A stretch of 64,000 nucleotides of DNA, taken from Amyelois transitella (lineage: Eukaryota > Arthropoda > Insecta > Lepidoptera > Pyralidae). Under the pieces are notes generated by a model that saw nothing but the letters and a program-made list of their open reading frames with translations, ran no database searches and was not told the origin of the DNA. The stretch lies in assembly GCF_032362555.1 (NCBI RefSeq), contig NC_083525.1, positions 2,589,501-2,653,500 on the forward strand, written 5' to 3'. The translations under genes and the position numbers were made by a program. Position 1 is the first letter of the stretch; every line of letters starts with the position of its first letter. Shown piece after piece: positions 26,601 through 38,694 of this stretch.

Positions 26601-29600
26601 AAAGACTGATAGACCACGTTCAGCTATTTGGCTTAATAATACAATTGAGATTCGAATAGTGACAGGTTGCTAGCCTATCGCCTAAAAAAGAATCCCAAGT
26701 TTGTGAGCCCTTAGTCGCCTTTTACGGCATCCATGGGAAAGAAATGGAGTGGTTCCATTCTTTTTTGTATTGGTGCCGGGAACCACACGGCACTAATATC
26801 GTCTTTGACACAATCCCTGTAAGTGTACCATACTTCTTTTGTTTCGATAACATTCTTATTTGTTTATCACGTTGATTTAGGATATTGATCTAACTTTTAC
26901 CCATCTGGTCTGTAATTAAAACAAAGAGGTCGTAAAAGTCCAGGTCGAATGAGGTCAAGGAGACCCCCGTTCCAAAAGTCCCATTTCGTCCAATCAGTTA
27001 ATGGCATATATTAATGAGGCCTTTTTCTTTTAAAGATAACCCAACTAAAAATAGCGAGCAATCCATTCGCGAAGGGCTTCAGAGACTGCGATCCAGATGA
27101 GTGGTGAGTTTTTTCAAACTTTTTTTTATATAAAGATAAAGAACCATTTTTATCAAATCGTTCTAGTTTTTTTTAGCTAACCTTTTATTACTTAATTTCA
27201 GCTTTTAGGCCTCATAACGTTTCATTTACATTTTTCAACCTCTTAATGGTCATAATGGCAAACTGGAAAGGTATTTCAAATTCAAATTCAAAATTTTTAT
27301 TCATTATTATAGGATACTCCATATCGCTTAATAATTGTCCAATCTTTTGGTTTCACAACATTGGTTGACGTCAAATAAAATTACTTAAAACTATTAATTT
27401 GTAGGTACGACCTCTTTCAATGCTTCTACGAGTAAGTTAGCACCATTGACTGAGCAGTGCAAGTAGGTACTTACTTATTTAAGTCACAACTACTGACTCA
27501 AATAAAAGGATAAAGGAAGTACATGCACCGCTCAAAATCTTACTCGGAGACCATTTTTATAACCTTTTTTATTGACACATATCATCAGCTACACTGCAAC
27601 ACACGACATTTTACGATTGAATAAACGAAACCACATTTTCTAATGTCCCATGTCACAACACAGCTCGTGAATCAACCGTCACAGGCCGTTTTTACATTTT
27701 GTTTAGTAAATAAATTATAAAAAAAAAAGGTTTATGACTAATGTTGCACCATCGGTTATAAAAAAATTGGTTTTAAAACTGCAACTCTTTGAAAATATAA
27801 GCAAATTATTATCATCTTATCCTATCACAGGAAAATTATTGGGCGTTTAATCCGACATGATGATTTTATAAAACTATAATAGAAGCAAAACTTTATGGAA
27901 AGAGATAAAGGGAAGATCAGGAATAAAATATTTTAATCAAATAAACCACAATACCAACAAATAAAAAAATTAACCGAGAAAAGAGATGAATGAAGGAAGT
28001 TCCACTTAACTCCACCGACAAGAGTTAGCTCTTAAATTTAAGTAGTAGAAGAATATCATCCTATCGTTTTTGTCTCGTTGTCGTCCTTGCTAGAGGACTT
28101 GGAGTCTGTCTCATACAGGAATCAAAAAGTCAGGTTAAAACAATAGATAAAAGAAAGAATTGAAAAGTTAAATACAATTTTTTACCTGTTCGTGATTAAT
28201 CATCTTAAGTCTAAATAATATAGTTTTATCAGGCTCTCTTTATATTGTTTTCCACGTTCGCTTCATCCGTTTACAAACATTCGTCGGTTTTTTTTGGAAA
28301 CGATCCAGGACATCTTACATTTCTCAAACCTACCAAAAAAAAAAAGCAAGCTCTCATCAAATACAATGAGGAAACGGCCTTTTAAGCCGTAAACGAAATG
28401 TTTTATTTACAAAGTCACTATAACCATACACTACAGAGGATCGTTTCAGCAGCCGGGGACAATTTACTTTTACGACTTGGCAGTAGACTAAAGAGTTACG
28501 GGACAGTTATGGCGGACACTCCTCATTTCCCGCCAAAAAAGGGGTTCGTTAAAATGTGAGGTTTCCGCTAAATTAGACGAAATGTGTGTTTAATAAGGTG
28601 ATCAAGTAAGTCTTTGATGCCACATGGTAATAATATAATCATATTTTACAAGAAATATGTTTTTAAAGATTCTACCTGGTTTTTTTTAAATTGTAGAATT
28701 GTACTTACAAATAACAAAAAAGTATGTTTTATCACCTAAAGTCTTATACATAACGAATTTATTGTTACCCTAGATTTTTATATCTATAACTAGTATATAA
28801 AAATAAACATATACATATGTTGGGTTGTACCCATCTGAATCTCAATTCCATGATAAAGCCATACAGCTAAACGCGGCCCTTCAATCTTTTCGAAACTATC
28901 GGCTTTGTCTACCCCGTCAGGAATAAAGACGAAATTTCAAGTAGGTATGTATGTTAGGTTCATTGATGTCCCTTCCTCGAAAACAAATAATGTCAGCCGT
29001 TTTGCCTTAAAATAACAGGTAAAGAAGTAGGCGTTGCTATAGTAATGTTATAAATTGAACTGTACTCCAATCAGCGCTCACCTAGTCGTATCTGTTTTTC
29101 GTCGGATCCAATAGCAAGTCGAGACAGGAGATTAACTGCAGATAAACATGCATTGTACAGTGAGAGGGAGATAAAGCTGACCTCTTTCGCATTGATTTTC
29201 ATGGATAGACGTTCAAGATTATATCACCCCGACTGTACATATTGTAAGCAACTAAATCCCGACTCTTCGCTTTGTGTATTCAACTTTTCTTAGAATTTCT
29301 CATATTTGTTGCTCGTAGTACTGAAAATGGTACATTTTCTTTCAATATACCTACTTCACAACACCTCGGTATCTATGTATATTCTCTCTCTTTGCCTCTC
29401 TCTCTTATCTCTCCGTGTTACCAGTTGCACTTTCCACCACTTCGGGGCCCGGGATCAGCTTTCCTCTTTTCGCTTTGTCAGGTCTTCAGCATTTTAAATT
29501 TTTAGACCAATGTAATTATTAATATCACGGCCGTATCCCTTACGGGTTAGATAGAGCCAACAGTTTTGAAAAAAGTTTACGATAATATATGAAAAAAAAA

Positions 29601-31710
29601 CTAAATAAGAAATCGACCTAGTTACTGCTAGTAACTTAAAATGCGGCTATCTCTTATCCTATAAATTACATGTTTTATAAACAAACGCATCGTCCGGGCA
29701 TCAGCGCATGCGCACCCGTTTTGTTTACGGGATCTTTACGGCCGCAGGAGCGTTGCATTGGCTGTTTTGCTATAAATCTTGTTGTGCACTACACTGTTTA
29801 ATATAAGAATGTTTGTTTTGAGAGATTTATAGCAAATTCACTCGTTGAGATAGCCAATCGCATTAAATTGGGAGGTTGTAGGCGTAGCCTGTTGAATGTA
29901 TGAAAAATTCTTAGAAAAGTCTTTCGTTAACACTGATGTATAAAAACTTTCTCTCTGTTGATGTTTTTGGTTGAAAAATTCTAAATAATTCAACGGAATT
30001 AATTGTGGTGTCCACCTCTCTTACATCAAAACGCAAAAAGACAAAGCAAAGGTATATTTGAAAAATATTCTTGAACCTAAAAAAAACGTCTAATGGACAA
30101 CTCGATTGTTTTAACAAAACGCCTGCTAACTTCAAATCAAGTTACACAAATAAAGCATCGCCTACAAAAATAAACAACCAAATCATTAATCACATGATTA
30201 ACGATTCGCCATATGGATAAACTAAACATTGAAAAAAAATTTAGAACGGGACAAAATATATATCTATCTATCATATTTTTTTCTCTCTTCCTGGTAGGCA
30301 GCGATTAATATTGTTGAGTCGTAAGACTGTCATTTGTCGTTGGCTGTCAAAATATGGAATTAACGCGAAGTAATAAGACTCCGCCTTTGGGCGGGCGTAA
30401 ATTAGTTGTTATCTAATTGATATGGGAGATCATTATCATGAGTAATGTCCATTATTTGTTACAAGCAGTACTTCGTACCAACACCGTATAAAATATTTTG
30501 TTTGTTTAGATCACTTTAGCGAATATGAATCCAGCAGTTTATTATTACATAAGTACATACCTACATATAATCACGTCTATATCCCTTGCGGGGTTGGCAG
30601 AGCCTACAGTCTTGAAAAGACCGAAAGGCCACGTTGAGCTGTTCGGCCAAATGATAGAAAGAGTATTTTACAGTTACTACAGTTTATTAATGAAGAAGAA
30701 TAAGAATTCAAATTGAAAATTTTATTCATTATTATTATAGGATACATTCAGTATGTTCTTATAACTTTAACTAATTACTCGTTCAGAACAATCTAGGATA
30801 GACCGATTGTCCGGATGTTTTTCAGTTTTACGAAAAAAATCCATGTGTTATCCTTAATATAATTTTCGTCAAATTTATTTACGGCGACAAAAAAGTGGTG
30901 GTGCAAACACAAGATTGCTAAAACTTTGGCTTTTTTTTTAATAAAAAATAATTAAATTTATTTCTAGTCCCCCAGAGCAAAGCCAGCAACGTGTCACGCC
31001 TCGCCGTCGCGAGCCCACTCAAGGCGAGCCGTGTCCACAGCTGACCCAGCCGTACGCAGCGGAGCCGAGCACTTGTGGCCCTTTGTACGCTGCCCACGCG
31101 CATCCTGTACGGTAAATATTCTTTTTTTACTCGTAACTTCCTCATTTGCATTGCCTTGGTTGTTTTTCTCGTCTTCATCACCTTTAACATCATCAGCTAG
31201 AAAAGCGTCACTCAGTATATGAGACAGTATATCACAAAATCAGGTAGGTAATATGAAAATACAAAACTGACAGTTAAAGGTTTGTCAAACATTTGTTCTT
31301 GGGAGCAGGACTTTAGCTTTTAAAGCGTAATATAGAGTAAATTTCATGAGATGAGACTACCAATACATACATACATACATACATATCATCACGTCTATAT
31401 TCCTTACGGGGTAGACAGAGCCAACAGTCTTGAAAAGACTGAAAGGCCACGTTCAGCTATTTGGCTTAATGATAGATTTGAGATTCAAATAGTGACAGGT
31501 TGCTAGCCTGTCGCCTAAAAAAGAATCCCAAGTTTGTAAGCCTAAGGAGATGGAGTGGTCCTATTCTTTTTTGTATTGGTGCCGGGAACCACACGGCACT
31601 ACCAATACAATTGTTTATAAGGAGAATGATACAAAATTACCTTTTGTTCCAGGTACCAACCTCACACAGGCCACAATAGTGCCTACAGCGCTTACTACGC
31701 GCATAGATAG
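23649..31710 (+). CDS. org-1: T-box transcription factor, Tbx1/org-1 type (first exon not settled)
   Basis: Nuclear DNA-binding regulator; Tbx1/org-1 proteins act in mesoderm and muscle patterning (family knowledge). Exons joined by phase: 23649-23770, 24141-24254, 24509-24750, 25245-25401, 25892-26044, 27036-27103, 30968-31111, 31653-31710, stop TAG at 31708. They encode 352 residues after an unseen start; the first listed exon needs one base from upstream. T-box landmarks in order: [76 protein letters not shown] and [17 protein letters not shown]. These match Tbx1/10 better than Tbx2, Tbx6, Tbx20 or Brachyury. The tail is short, ending YSAYYAHR. Odd points: the residue after CDPDE, normally Trp, is Cys (TG|T across the splice), so a small exon may be missing between 27103 and 30968. 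Several exons have decayed duplicates nearby. Confidence 0.85.
24757..25002 (+). pseudogene. Decayed tandem copy of the first T-box exon, inside the T-box gene intron
   Basis: This stretch lies 7 bp behind the real T-box exon 24509-24750 and still translates to a recognisable relative: [13 protein letters not shown], then [10 protein letters not shown] and NFLLLV, against [23 protein letters not shown] and NYLLLV in the real exon. After that it diverges, and a second short echo of the exon's beginning follows near 24960-25000 ([11 protein letters not shown] against [11 protein letters not shown]). A usable-looking acceptor, ttttcaacag, precedes it at about 24776. The entering phase would be 1, not the 0 of the real exon, and no matching donor survives at the copied exon end. 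It therefore looks like a non-functional duplicate and not an alternative exon. Confidence 0.7.
26011..26800 (+). repeat. Tandem array of T-box exon end plus SINE half
   Basis: The last 34 nt of the real exon (26011-26044, coding [11 protein letters not shown]) recur at 26163-26196, 26317-26350 and 26477-26510, spaced 152, 154 and 160 bp. Each copy keeps a GTGAGT or GTGAGC donor. Each is followed by the tail half of the common SINE, from the (ACAT)n end to cagctattacag, which is then joined to the next exon end. The fourth unit runs into an entire SINE copy ending at about 26793. The third extra copy has TAT changed to TAA. The array sits in the intron after exon 25892-26044 and would be skipped if the first donor is used. 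Confidence 0.85.
27104..30552 (+). other. Long T-box gene intron without recognised coding sequence
   Basis: Holds relics: ttcaaattcaaaatttttattca near 27285 (retroelement end), a SINE at 28830-28955 and a SINE piece at 29522-29575. A very short exon restoring the usual Trp after CDPDE could hide here but was not found. Confidence 0.5.
30553..30660 (-). repeat. SINE-like repeat, partial
   Basis: (ACATAC)n and atcacgtctatatcccttgc through aaaggccacgttgagctg, inside the T-box gene intron. Confidence 0.65.
31363..31600 (-). repeat. SINE-like repeat
   Basis: Nearly full copy just upstream of the last T-box gene exon (31653), with a small internal deletion near 31540. Confidence 0.75.
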
Positions 31711-31990
31711 TTCAGAATTATTTGGAAAAGCCAACGATAGGATACTGATTAGGAAAGACAAGACCAGGTAGGAGGGACCAGGTTGAACTCGCCATAACAA
31801 ATATGTAACAGAAGGTAGGTTTTTTTTCACAGGAATCTGAGTAATAAGTCAATAGGGGAATTTTCATTTATTTAGGTATTAACATAAAGGTAAACAATCT
31901 TGTGACGTCTTTTTGATAAAAAATCATATTTAAAATAACGTTTACTTACATTTTATTGGATATGTTTTTTTTTTTAATTATTGTTGTTAT

Positions 31991-32139
31991 CGATGTGCTA
32001 GCAATCTGTCGCTATTTCAATCTCAATTCCATCTTAAGCCTAAGCATCTAAGCAAAACGTAGCCTTGCAGTCTATTCAAGACCATTGGCTTTGTCTGCCC
32101 CGCAAGGGATATAGACGTTATTATATGTATACATGTATG
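31991..32139 (+). repeat. SINE-like repeat, 3' half
   Basis: gtgctagcaatctgtcgc through gtctgccccgcaagggatat to TATG-like repeats, downstream of the T-box gene. Confidence 0.65.
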
Positions 32140-32412
32140 TTATTTCATGTAGTTTTTTCTTTTCATGGCTATAAATCAATTTTAAAAGACGTATCAAGAT
32201 TGTTTATCTTTATTGAAATTAACTAAAGAAATGTACTTAAAATAACTTAGCTTGGTTATCGCCAATGCCACAGAAATCGGAAATTCTTAATTAACAAAAA
32301 TTAACTTAACATAAGCGGTTAGTAAGGAGACCTTTTGCGAATGACCTAATGTACATGTTGATTCGTTTATATATTTTTTTGTGCAATAAAGAGGATTTTT
32401 TAAAAATATTTT

Positions 32413-34789
32413 TTACTAGCTTCCCCCCGCGACTCCGTCCGCGCAGATGTCGGTCTTCGCGTGGATGGTTTATTTCTCCATTTTAAGTAACTCTGACAAT
32501 GACATCTTATAAATATCTATTGGACCCAATTACGGCTAGGCCTATATTAATTAAGGAGATCCCTCTATTGAGCTACTGCTGTTGAGTTCGCGTTCTGTAG
32601 TAAGTAGTCCGGTCAATTAAGACCAAAAAATAAGAATGAAGCTACATTAATTTCCATCAAGCTGAAAATGAGTAAAATTGTTTAAAACACAATCAAAAGT
32701 ATTATTACAAAATTCCCCATGATGCCGGTTTAAGGAAAAAAATTACCCAAGGTCAAAGGTAAAAAATGGGGTTTTCACGATTTTCTTCAAAGCGGTAAGT
32801 TTTATCGGAAAATTACCTCAGACATAAATTGTAGATCATAAAGTTATCTATAAAAAGGAATCAATATTTTTTTTAAATAAAGCTACCGTTTCTGAGATAT
32901 AGCGATGCAAAAAGTTGCAAGCGTCATAACATGCTTAAGCACGTCTCGTATATACTCTGTGTAGCAGTAATATAAGTAAAAATATTGTTCTGTCGGTAAT
33001 TTTAACTTGAATTCAAAATATAACATATACATAAGTATAATGAAACCCAGTCCCTTCATTTAGACTATTGTGAAACCTTGAGACAACGTCTGTCTCTCTG
33101 TTTGATTGTGTACGTGGCTAGGGTCGTATACCTGCTTTATCTCAGAATGCTCAACACTTGAAATACTGTTAGTCTTAAATAATAGTAGTCCTTGCGGGGA
33201 TACCGTTGACGGCTATGGACACCACGGCCTCTCATGCCCTAGGAGTGCCGGCCGTTTAGGGCGCCATGCCGCCCTAAATAATATAATCCTCCGTGCTCTT
33301 GCCACCATCCATGTTCCAGCCGTTCTAGAACCAAACGGTCTGGCTCGGGATGATGCCAAGAGACCGGATGGTATGACTTTGGTACCCTGGAGATTGGGGC
33401 GGCCTTTGGTGTGGGATGCTACTTGTGTCGACACACTTGCGCCGCCTCGTCTTCAGGTTACTAAATCTAAGGCCGGTTCTGCTTCAAATGAGGCAAAAAA
33501 CCTCAAAAGGCGCAAATATGTAGGTATCGGTAATACCTATACTTTTGAACGTTTTGGGGTAGAAACTCTGGGACCGGGGGGCCTATCTGCCCATCAGCTT
33601 TTCTGACAATTGTCGAAAAAGCTGATTGAGGTATCTCTTGACCGGAGGGCTGGAAATTATCTGGCTCAGAGAATCAGCATTGCCATTAAAATTGGCAATG
33701 CTGCCAGCCTTCTGGGCACACTCCCGCATGTTGATACTATGCAGGGACTGTACAATTTATAAATTAAATTGTAGTTTGTAGTCATCTTTTTTCTTTCTTT
33801 TTATAAGTAGTTTTAGTTTTAATTTGATTTAATTGTTATCTCTATTATTGTCCTAAGATGATTTTCTTCACTTAGGGTTATTCTAATTTTTTTTAAATAA
33901 TAAATGCGAAAGTTAGTCTTGAGTACCACTGCGTAGTGAAAACACGTGTTTATTCTAACCTATTTCAAGTTTGATAATAAAAATGTTAAAAAAAACGTGC
34001 TAATAGTACACTACCTCAGAGGTGGCGTGGAAACGTGTGCATATTATGACGCTTGCAACTTTTTGCATCGTTATATCTCAGAAACGGTAGCTTTATTGAA
34101 AAAAATTATTGATACATTTTTTATAGATAACTTTATGAACTACAATTTATGTCTGAGGTAATTTTCCGATTTGAAAAACTTACCGTTTTGAAGAAAATCG
34201 CGAAACACCCATTTTTTACCTTTGACCTTGGGTAATTTTTCCTTAAACCGGAATCATGGGGAATTTTTAAATAATGCTTTTGATTGTGTTTTAAACAATT
34301 ATACTCATTTTCAGCTTGATGGGAATTAATGTGGCTTCGAATGTCTAGATTGACCGGACTAAAGTATTTTTTTCATAGTAATTAGTAGCGGCCCGCGTGT
34401 GCCGCAAACGATTCAAGCTAAATCCGACTTTCGGCGCTATAAGTTACGGCGCTGAATCACCTGCGGGTAACGTAACGTGTGTTCGCGGTTCTACAGAACA
34501 ACGTCTATGGATAAACTGAAAAATTAAGATTTTTTTTTCTTCGTATTTTTTCAGGATAAGAAGTATCCTATTTTATGCCCAGGATAATAAGGTATAGTTA
34601 TACCAAGTTTCATCAAAATCGAACCGTTAGTTTTCTCGTGATGCTTGAACATACAGACAGACAGACAAAAAAATTTTAAATCACATTTTTGTGTTTGGTA
34701 TCGATCCAGTAACACCCCCTGCTATTTATTTTTTCGATATTTTCAATGTACAGAATTGACCCTTCTACAGATTTATTATATGTATAGAT
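32413..34789 (+). mobile_element. Nested inverted-repeat element, copy 1
   Basis: 2,377 bp unit repeated at 43437-45813 with a constant offset of 11,024 bp and no difference that I noticed. The outer layer has the head ctagcttccccccgcgactc and the tail with cagacagacagac and tgtatagat that mark a widespread class of small insect retroelements. Inside lies a long imperfect inverted repeat, left arm about 32604-32938 and right arm about 34042-34368, flanking a 1.1 kb core. The core reads through 33106-33606 as 166 aa with [20 protein letters not shown] and KRPDG...[10 protein letters not shown]. This resembles a nuclease-like tail found behind reverse transcriptases in some retroelements (from memory). 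No reverse transcriptase is present, so the core is a broken remnant or a captured piece. No clear target duplication is seen. Confidence 0.7.
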
Positions 34790-36798
34790 GATACTCCAGA
34801 CAAGAAAATTTTGTAGTTTATTTTAAAATGCCGAGAGCCACACTGTAAATATTATTCAGATTTCTGTAGTCTGTTTTGCTGGAGAAAGACGTTTAGTATG
34901 AGATTAAGATAGGCGTTAAAGGCCCTGTCTACACTGTGATATTTTCACCGCGCGATTTTTTTATTCTTAATTTGATGTTGCGAAATATCTTATTGTGTTA
35001 TTTTTTATAGTTCTTTCTTAGAAATAAAACAGAACATCACTTCCCTTTTAGACCTTACAACGTCAATAAATTTAATATTTTAAATAGGCCAGGGTAACAC
35101 AGAAGTTTACAATATAAACGATGTTTCTTGGGCTCAACCTTTTATTATTTACTGGTAGTAAAATAATAAAATAAGAGTTTGATTTCCCAAAAAACTTATT
35201 CCTAGCTCTCTATCACTTCTCGTGCATGATAATACAAAATGATCTTTCAATTGTTTCATTCTCTAGCCAAGACAAGTTACAATAAAATTCAATAATCGTG
35301 CAGTAAAGTATGGCAGTGTGGAAAGGGCCTGAGATTGTAAATTCGAAGGTTATATAGCATTAAGTTTTGTTAAATAAATTGTAAAGTTTTACAATTAATG
35401 TCAATAACAAAGATAACAACCTCTATTATTGATGGTTTTTTAATTAACTTTATGTGGCTACAATTGTAGTAAGAATGTCTGTATTCTGTTTCAAACCAGA
35501 AATAGTTATTTACAGGGATTCTCTTATAAACTGTGCCAAACTGAATACATTATTAGAACACCCATAATTCGATTACTGAATGAGTTAATGAAATCGCGTC
35601 GAATTTTAAGTATAAGAAATTTTTGTGATAAGTTAAATATTAAGTTATTTTAATAAATGTAAATTAACATACTCGAAGTTAGTCAAGAGCCAAAAAAAAA
35701 TTTATATATATATGTAGAATATAATCAAAGAACAGAAACAATGAACCAAAGTTATAATATAATTTTAAAAAAATGTAGTGATATAAATAGAAACTTCAGT
35801 GCCTTAACCAAAATGCCAAGCAATTTAGAATAAGTTTAAATCACCTATTGCTATTTCTCTTTCTTTGTAAATAGTTAGATAATATTTAATAATAATCAAT
35901 ATCATATTATACATTCATGACATGTTCATAATTTGATACATACTTTATTTATTTCTCAATTATTCATACCAAATAGTAAGTTTAAATTTAACCCTTTTCT
36001 GATTATTTTTTAAGAAGATCAGCAAAGTTTACAGTTATTTTGTTTTATTAAATTACAACATATATACATAGTTTAGGTAATAATATAATTTTATAAATAA
36101 AAGAAAAACGGAAGAACCTACAACATACCACTTCACAATTATTTTAGTTTTTCCAGAATTCGATTATTCGTAAACTTCCTATCGCTATATTTCTAGAGAA
36201 ATATAAAATTCGAAGTGAATTATAACATTAATAGTATGAACATTGTATTATTTTGGCAAATAGAATGTAATTGGACTACTTAATAAAAAAGTAGTATTTA
36301 ATTAGATTCTTTTGGTAAAGTACGAGTAGAGGGTTAGTTAGGAATAGAAATATTTTGTTACCAAATGAAAGTTTTTATTATATTCATCTTTACATCTTCG
36401 GAATGAGATATCATAAAACACTTTATGAGTGAGAGGAGAATCAAGAGCCAAAGTGTATCCAAAGAACCACGATAATATGTGGCGTAGTAAATATGTTTGT
36501 ACTTAGATATTTATTAAAGTCGATTAAAATGTATTATGTATGTTATGAGTTTCATTTACTAACCTACGTCAAAATGATCACGTAGTGATATCATCATTGA
36601 AATATTTCGAAGCTAATAAGATGCAAATGTGACTATGTTTCTTATTCTTTAATTTCTGTACAATCACAATTTATAAAATTAATGTTATATTAAAATAATC
36701 AAGAAACTAAAATTTTATGCGGCATATTCATTAATAGTGAACATTTCCATTGATGTTTCTTGGGTTAAGACTTTTTAAATTCTGCCGGTTAATTGAAA
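34790..36798. other. Gene-free AT-rich stretch
   Basis: Apart from the MITE-like unit at 34921-35329, I see only AT-rich sequence with short A and T runs and no convincing exon. The part next to 36798 is presumably the 3' UTR and downstream flank of gene A on the minus strand. Confidence 0.5.
34921..35329. mobile_element. MITE-like element with about 35 bp imperfect terminal inverted repeats
   Basis: The left end ggccctgtctacactg and the right end cagtgtggaaagggcc are inverted copies with few mismatches. Similarity continues inward for about 35 bp (...gcgcgat against atcgtgc...). The interior has no coding potential, so this fits a non-autonomous DNA transposon. The superfamily is not clear, and no convincing target duplication was found. 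Confidence 0.5.
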
Positions 36799-38155
36799 TT
36801 AAATTAAAAAGAAATAGTACTGCATCTGTTGCGGTAGACTTTCCACTGGATTTTGCTTGAAGTGCGATTTCTCAGAAACTGTATAAGTCATCACATGGTT
36901 CACTGTAGTCGCTCCAGGCTCCTCGTGATCAATAAACACCTTAGATGTCACCGTCTCTTCATATTCTTCACCAACTAGCTCGGGCTCTGGTTCAAAATGA
37001 TCTTCAAATGGTAGAATTATAGTCGTAGTTGTAGTAACAGGCTCCATAGGAGAATACTGAGGATAGAACTCTTGGGATGGAAAGAACGACATTGGTTCGA
37101 AGAAGTTTGGCATTGGAGTTGAAAGTGGTATTTGGTTGTAGTGCTGATGTACTGGGGGAGCAACTATTTGGGTTTCAGGGTAGAACTGGAAATGGACTTG
37201 ATCGTGAATCATGTCTGGATAATGATCGTGATGAGGCATTGTGTTTTGGTGGGCTACATATTCTTCAGCTGGTATGTGAAGAGAGTAAAGGTAGTAAGTT
37301 TCATTGTTATTTTCTGTGGTGTTAGCGTTAACTACTGGGGTTTCTTCAACTGGAACAAACTCAATCTGGTTTGTCTTGTTGCTTAGCTGTAAAGCATCGT
37401 TGAGGATAGAAGTCATCTCTTTAGCTTGTTCATTAGCAGCTATGGCCAAGTCAGTAAGTATTTCAGGATCCGGGTTGAATTCAATTCCGTATTTGTCAGC
37501 GATTTCTTGGGCAGTCATCATCTTTTCAATAGCGATATTTTGGTATTCATTATTTGATTTGATATGTTTTAACAATCTCATCACCATCTGTGTGCTATCC
37601 ATGGGAGTTTCAATTGATCGCTTTTTCCTGAGGTTGTTGTCATCCTTCTCGTTCTTTTCGCAGTCTTTCAATGCGTAAGATAACAGGTTTGCCATTTCAC
37701 TCTGAATAGCTAGCGTTATTTGATTAGCAAGATCCTTAATATCTTCAATCTGTTCTTCAATAGACTTCTCTGATTGTGTTACTTGTGCCATCATCGAAGC
37801 CGCAGGGGAGAAATTGTTCCCAGGCATCAGAAACATGTCCAACCAATCCTTGTTTATATCTTTTAGATCTTTCAGTGGACTATCTTCAGGAGACTTTGAG
37901 AGGATTTCCCGACTTGTAGTATCATTTTCATGGTCATCTATATCTTTAACTTCGGCGTATATAAATGAGCCCTAGAAAATTTTAATGTTGCAGGTAAAAA
38001 GGTCAAATTAAATTATAAATGTTAATATAACGGTTAATTTGCATCAACAATAAAGGTCGCCAATTCATTGAACTTATTATTCATGCATTCTTTGTATTGT
38101 TTATTATAATACTTACCTGTATCAATAAAGCTAGGAACCAGAAGATGGGAGCCAT
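36799..38155 (-). CDS. Gene A: secreted protein of 403 aa with furin-type site
   Basis: Two coding exons on the minus strand: 38155-38117 (13 codons, donor GTAAGT) and 37971-36799 (390 codons plus stop), phase 0. The start MAPIFWFLALLIQ continues GSFIYAEVKD, a typical signal peptide with likely cleavage after Ala19. An acidic, helix-prone region follows (IEEQIEDIKDLANQITLA). A single Cys stands near residue 117, and LRKKRSIETP near 127-136 is a furin-type dibasic site that may release two chains. The C-terminal half is rich in Pro, His, Tyr and Glu (HHDHYPDMIHDQVHFQFYP) with a Thr run. A TATA box lies 40 bp upstream. I do not recognise the family. It is probably extracellular, structural or peptide-precursor-like. 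Confidence 0.75.
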
Positions 38156-38194
38156 TTTGGATATGTTATGTCTAATTTTGAGTAAATAAGTACA

Positions 38195-38203
38195 TTTTAT
38201 ATA
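38195..38203 (-). promoter_or_regulatory. TATA box of gene A
   Basis: On the minus strand the sequence reads TATATAAAA about 40 bp upstream of the gene A start codon at 38155, leaving a short 5' UTR. A TATA-driven short leader is usual for strongly and tissue-specifically expressed secreted-protein genes. Confidence 0.6.
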
Positions 38204-38694
38204 TGCCATTATCTCAAATTGGGAAATAAAGCCAGAAATGAATTACATATGCGCTGCAGTCATTGATAAAGCGTTGCTTATGTGTTACATTACATTATTG
38301 CACTGTCTGATACTTTGCATAATCACATTTTTGATGACTACACAAAATATTCAATTATTATCCATTGCAAGTAGTGTCCGTTGATGAAATTTTTCGAATA
38401 TAGGTAATTGTTGTACGAGAATATAAATCCTTCATTTATGCATTTTTCTTTTTTGCAAACATAATAATTACTTTTGTACTTACAATTAATTATTGACAGT
38501 ATAATCGATTAAGATTTCAAATGACATACAAATGTGATTAATAAAAAACCATTTTACTTTAAGAAACTTTTATTATTATTAAATATAAATAACTACCTTT
38601 TAAAAATACGTTTTGTTGTAAACAATTAAGAAATAATTAATAACAATAAAAATAATTAATGAATAACAATTAAGAATACATATTGTTTCTTACA

